DNA of 64,000 nt, taken from DASZQY01 sp036511595. GTDB lineage: Bacteria > Pseudomonadota > Alphaproteobacteria > Rhizobiales > Kaistiaceae. Both the position numbers and the translations under genes were made by a program. Shown here piece by piece: positions 62,695 through 64,000 of the stretch (position 1 is the stretch's first letter; every line of letters starts with the position of its first letter). Where the stretch lies: positions 1-64,000 of the forward strand of contig DATCBY010000058.1 of assembly GCA_036511595.1 (NCBI GenBank), written 5' to 3'. Below the pieces are notes generated by a model, which was not told the origin of the DNA, did no database searches, and saw nothing but the letters and a program-made list of their open reading frames with translations.

Positions 62695-64000
62695 TCAGCG
62701 CCGCTTGGAGATCGGCTCGTAGTCGCGACGGATGGCTCCGGTGTAGAGCTGCCGCGGGCGTCCGATCTTCTGGGACGGATCCTCGATCATCTCCTTCCAC
62801 TGGGCGATCCAGCCGACGGTGCGGGCGAGGGCAAAGAGCACGGTGAACATCGTCGTCGGAAAGCCCAAGGCCTTCAACGTGATGCCCGAGTAAAAGTCGA
62901 TGTTGGGATAGAGCTTCTTCTCGATGAAATAGGGGTCGGTGAGCGCGATGCGCTCAAGCTCCAGGGCTACCTCGAGCAGCGGGTCATCCTGAATACCCAG
63001 TTCGGCCAGCACTTCGTGGCAGGTGTGCTGCATGATCTTCGCCCGCGGATCGTAGTTCTTGTACACGCGGTGGCCGAAACCCATCAGGCGGAACGGATCG
63101 TTCTTGTCCTTCGCCTTGGCGATGTATTCCGGGATGCGATCGACGGTGCCGATCTGCTGCAGCATGTTGAGCGCGGCTTCGTTGGCGCCGCCGTGTGCCG
63201 GCCCCCACAGGCAGGCGATGCCCGCGGCGATACAGGCGAACGGGTTGGCGCCCGATGAGCCGGCGAGGCGGACAGTCGAGGTCGAAGCATTCTGCTCATG
63301 GTCGGCGTGCAGGATAAAAATGCGGTCCATGGCGCGCGAGAGTACCGGGTTGACCTTGTACTCTTCGCACGGCACCGCGAAGCACATGCGCAGGAAATTC
63401 GAGGCGTAGTCGAGAGCGTTCAGCGGATAAACGAACGGCTGGCCGAAGTGATACTTGAACGCCATCGCCGCAATCGTCGGCATCTTGGCGATAAGGCGGA
63501 GACTTGCCACCATCCGCTGCTGCGGATCGGCGATGTCGGTCGAGTCATGGTAGAAGGCCGAGAGCGCGCCGACCACGCCGCACATGATCGCCATGGGATG
63601 GGCGTCGCGACGGAAGCCGGTCAAAAACCGCCCCATCTGCTCGTGGACCATCGTGTGATAAGTCACGCGATGATCGAAGTCGCTCTTCTGGGCGGCGGTC
63701 GGCAATTCGCCGTAAAGCAGCAGGTAGCAGGTTTCCAGGAAGTCGCCATGCTCGGCGAGCTGATCGATCGGGTAGCCGCGATAGAGCAGGATGCCGGCAT
63801 CGCCATCGATGTAGGTAATCTTCGACTCGCAGGCCGCCGTCGATGTAAAACCGGGGTCGTAGGTGAAGTGCTTGGTTTCGGCATAGAGCGCGCCGATGTC
63901 GAAGACATCCGGGCCGACCGTGCCTTTTTTGACCGCGAAGTCCCAGCTATCGCTGCCGATCGTCAATCGCGCCTTCTCTGCCGGCGGCGCTTTGTGGTCT
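62695..64000 (-). CDS. gltA: Citrate synthase, N terminus outside the window
   Basis: A type II (hexameric) citrate synthase that condenses oxaloacetate and acetyl-CoA. The catalytic His residues are in HADHEQNASTSTVR and WGPAHGGANEAAL, with MGFGHRVYKNYDPRAKIM following. FYSGITLKALGFPTTMFTVLFALART (shown in part: FYSGITLKALGFP) holds the Asp region. The frame stays open to base 64000, reading DHKAPPAEKARLTIGSDSW on the minus strand, so the true start is beyond the window. The TTG at 63966 is an internal codon. It converges on lpxB with a six-base gap. Confidence 0.96.
   Translation of the reverse strand, partial: DHKAPPAEKARLTIGSDSWDFAVKKGTVGPDVFDIGALYAETKHFTYDPGFTSTAACESKITYIDGDAGILLYRGYPIDQLAEHGDFLETCYLLLYGELPTAAQKSDFDHRVTYHTMVHEQMGRFLTGFRRDAHPMAIMCGVVGALSAFYHDSTDIADPQQRMVASLRLIAKMPTIAAMAFKYHFGQPFVYPLNALDYASNFLRMCFAVPCEEYKVNPVLSRAMDRIFILHADHEQNASTSTVRLAGSSGANPFACIAAGIACLWGPAHGGANEAALNMLQQIGTVDRIPEYIAKAKDKNDPFRLMGFGHRVYKNYDPRAKIMQHTCHEVLAELGIQDDPLLEVALELERIALTDPYFIEKKLYPNIDFYSGITLKALGFPTTMFTVLFALARTVGWIAQWKEMIEDPSQKIGRPRQLYTGAIRRDYEPISKRR

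Noticed and set aside
63964..63966. TTG 63966 as the start of citrate synthase
   Set aside because: The frame continues to the window edge with residues that fit the usual N-terminal lead of the family, so the start lies outside the window.

Overview
The window is a dense, GC-rich chromosomal segment from an alphaproteobacterium. The evidence is the gene content and order: PCMT-TolC-PopZ-ValS; tig-clpP-clpX-lon-hup; a long nuo operon running into birA, an RNase J, a VOC epimerase, a DUF1467 protein and proS-lolC-lolD; dnaE; and rpsB-tsf-pyrH-frr-uppS-cdsA-dxr-rseP-bamA-fabZ-lpxA-lpxI-lpxB. PopZ/DUF2497, LpxI instead of LpxH, RNase J and short-form ProRS all point to this class. Order and genus cannot be fixed from the sequence; Rhodospirillales-like is a guess. 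No insertion sequence, prophage, integron or CRISPR array is visible.

Layout. 1-6132: the 5' part of a tRNA-Cys (minus strand), a PCMT-fold methyltransferase, a TolC-type outer-membrane channel, the pole organiser PopZ and valyl-tRNA synthetase. 6133-8364: a gene-poor stretch with an orphan terminator, then a 57-residue Tat-signal protein overlapping a GMC flavoenzyme. 8377-10362 (minus): glnB-glnA with a sigma-54-type promoter. 10465-12514: bifunctional NAD(P)HX repair enzyme, a possible small membrane protein and tRNA-Leu. 12610-19371: the protein quality-control block (trigger factor, ClpP, ClpX, Lon) and HU. 19524-20270: tRNA-Val, tRNA-Asp and a small exported protein. 20500-36057: all fourteen complex I genes nuoA-N, interrupted by three accessory genes (a FlK-type thioesterase, an 81-residue exported protein, a DUF3291 protein). 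36063-43046: birA, rnj, VOC epimerase, DUF1467, proS, lolC, lolD. 43063-44253 (minus): a membrane diguanylate cyclase. 44421-49018: a LexA-box promoter, a 32-residue membrane peptide, dnaE and an exported hydrolase. 49043-62688: translation, pyrimidine, isoprenoid, phospholipid, outer-membrane biogenesis and lipid A genes. 62695-64000 (minus): citrate synthase, truncated by the window edge.

Most of this is housekeeping sequence. The most notable item is the short ORF at 44475-44573. Its promoter carries the alphaproteobacterial LexA direct repeat GAAC-N7-GAAC between the -35 and -10 elements, and it lies just upstream of dnaE. Size, hydrophobicity, SOS box and location all resemble SidA, the SOS-induced division inhibitor of Caulobacter. 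Next are a thioesterase with the complete FlK catalytic layout (Ser42/Glu50/His76) inside the complex I operon, a mini Tat peptide translationally coupled to a GMC oxidoreductase, a histidine-rich insertion in NuoL, a ribosomal protein S2 with a C-terminal helix-hairpin-helix extension, and an envelope cluster that lacks lpxD and skp at their usual place.
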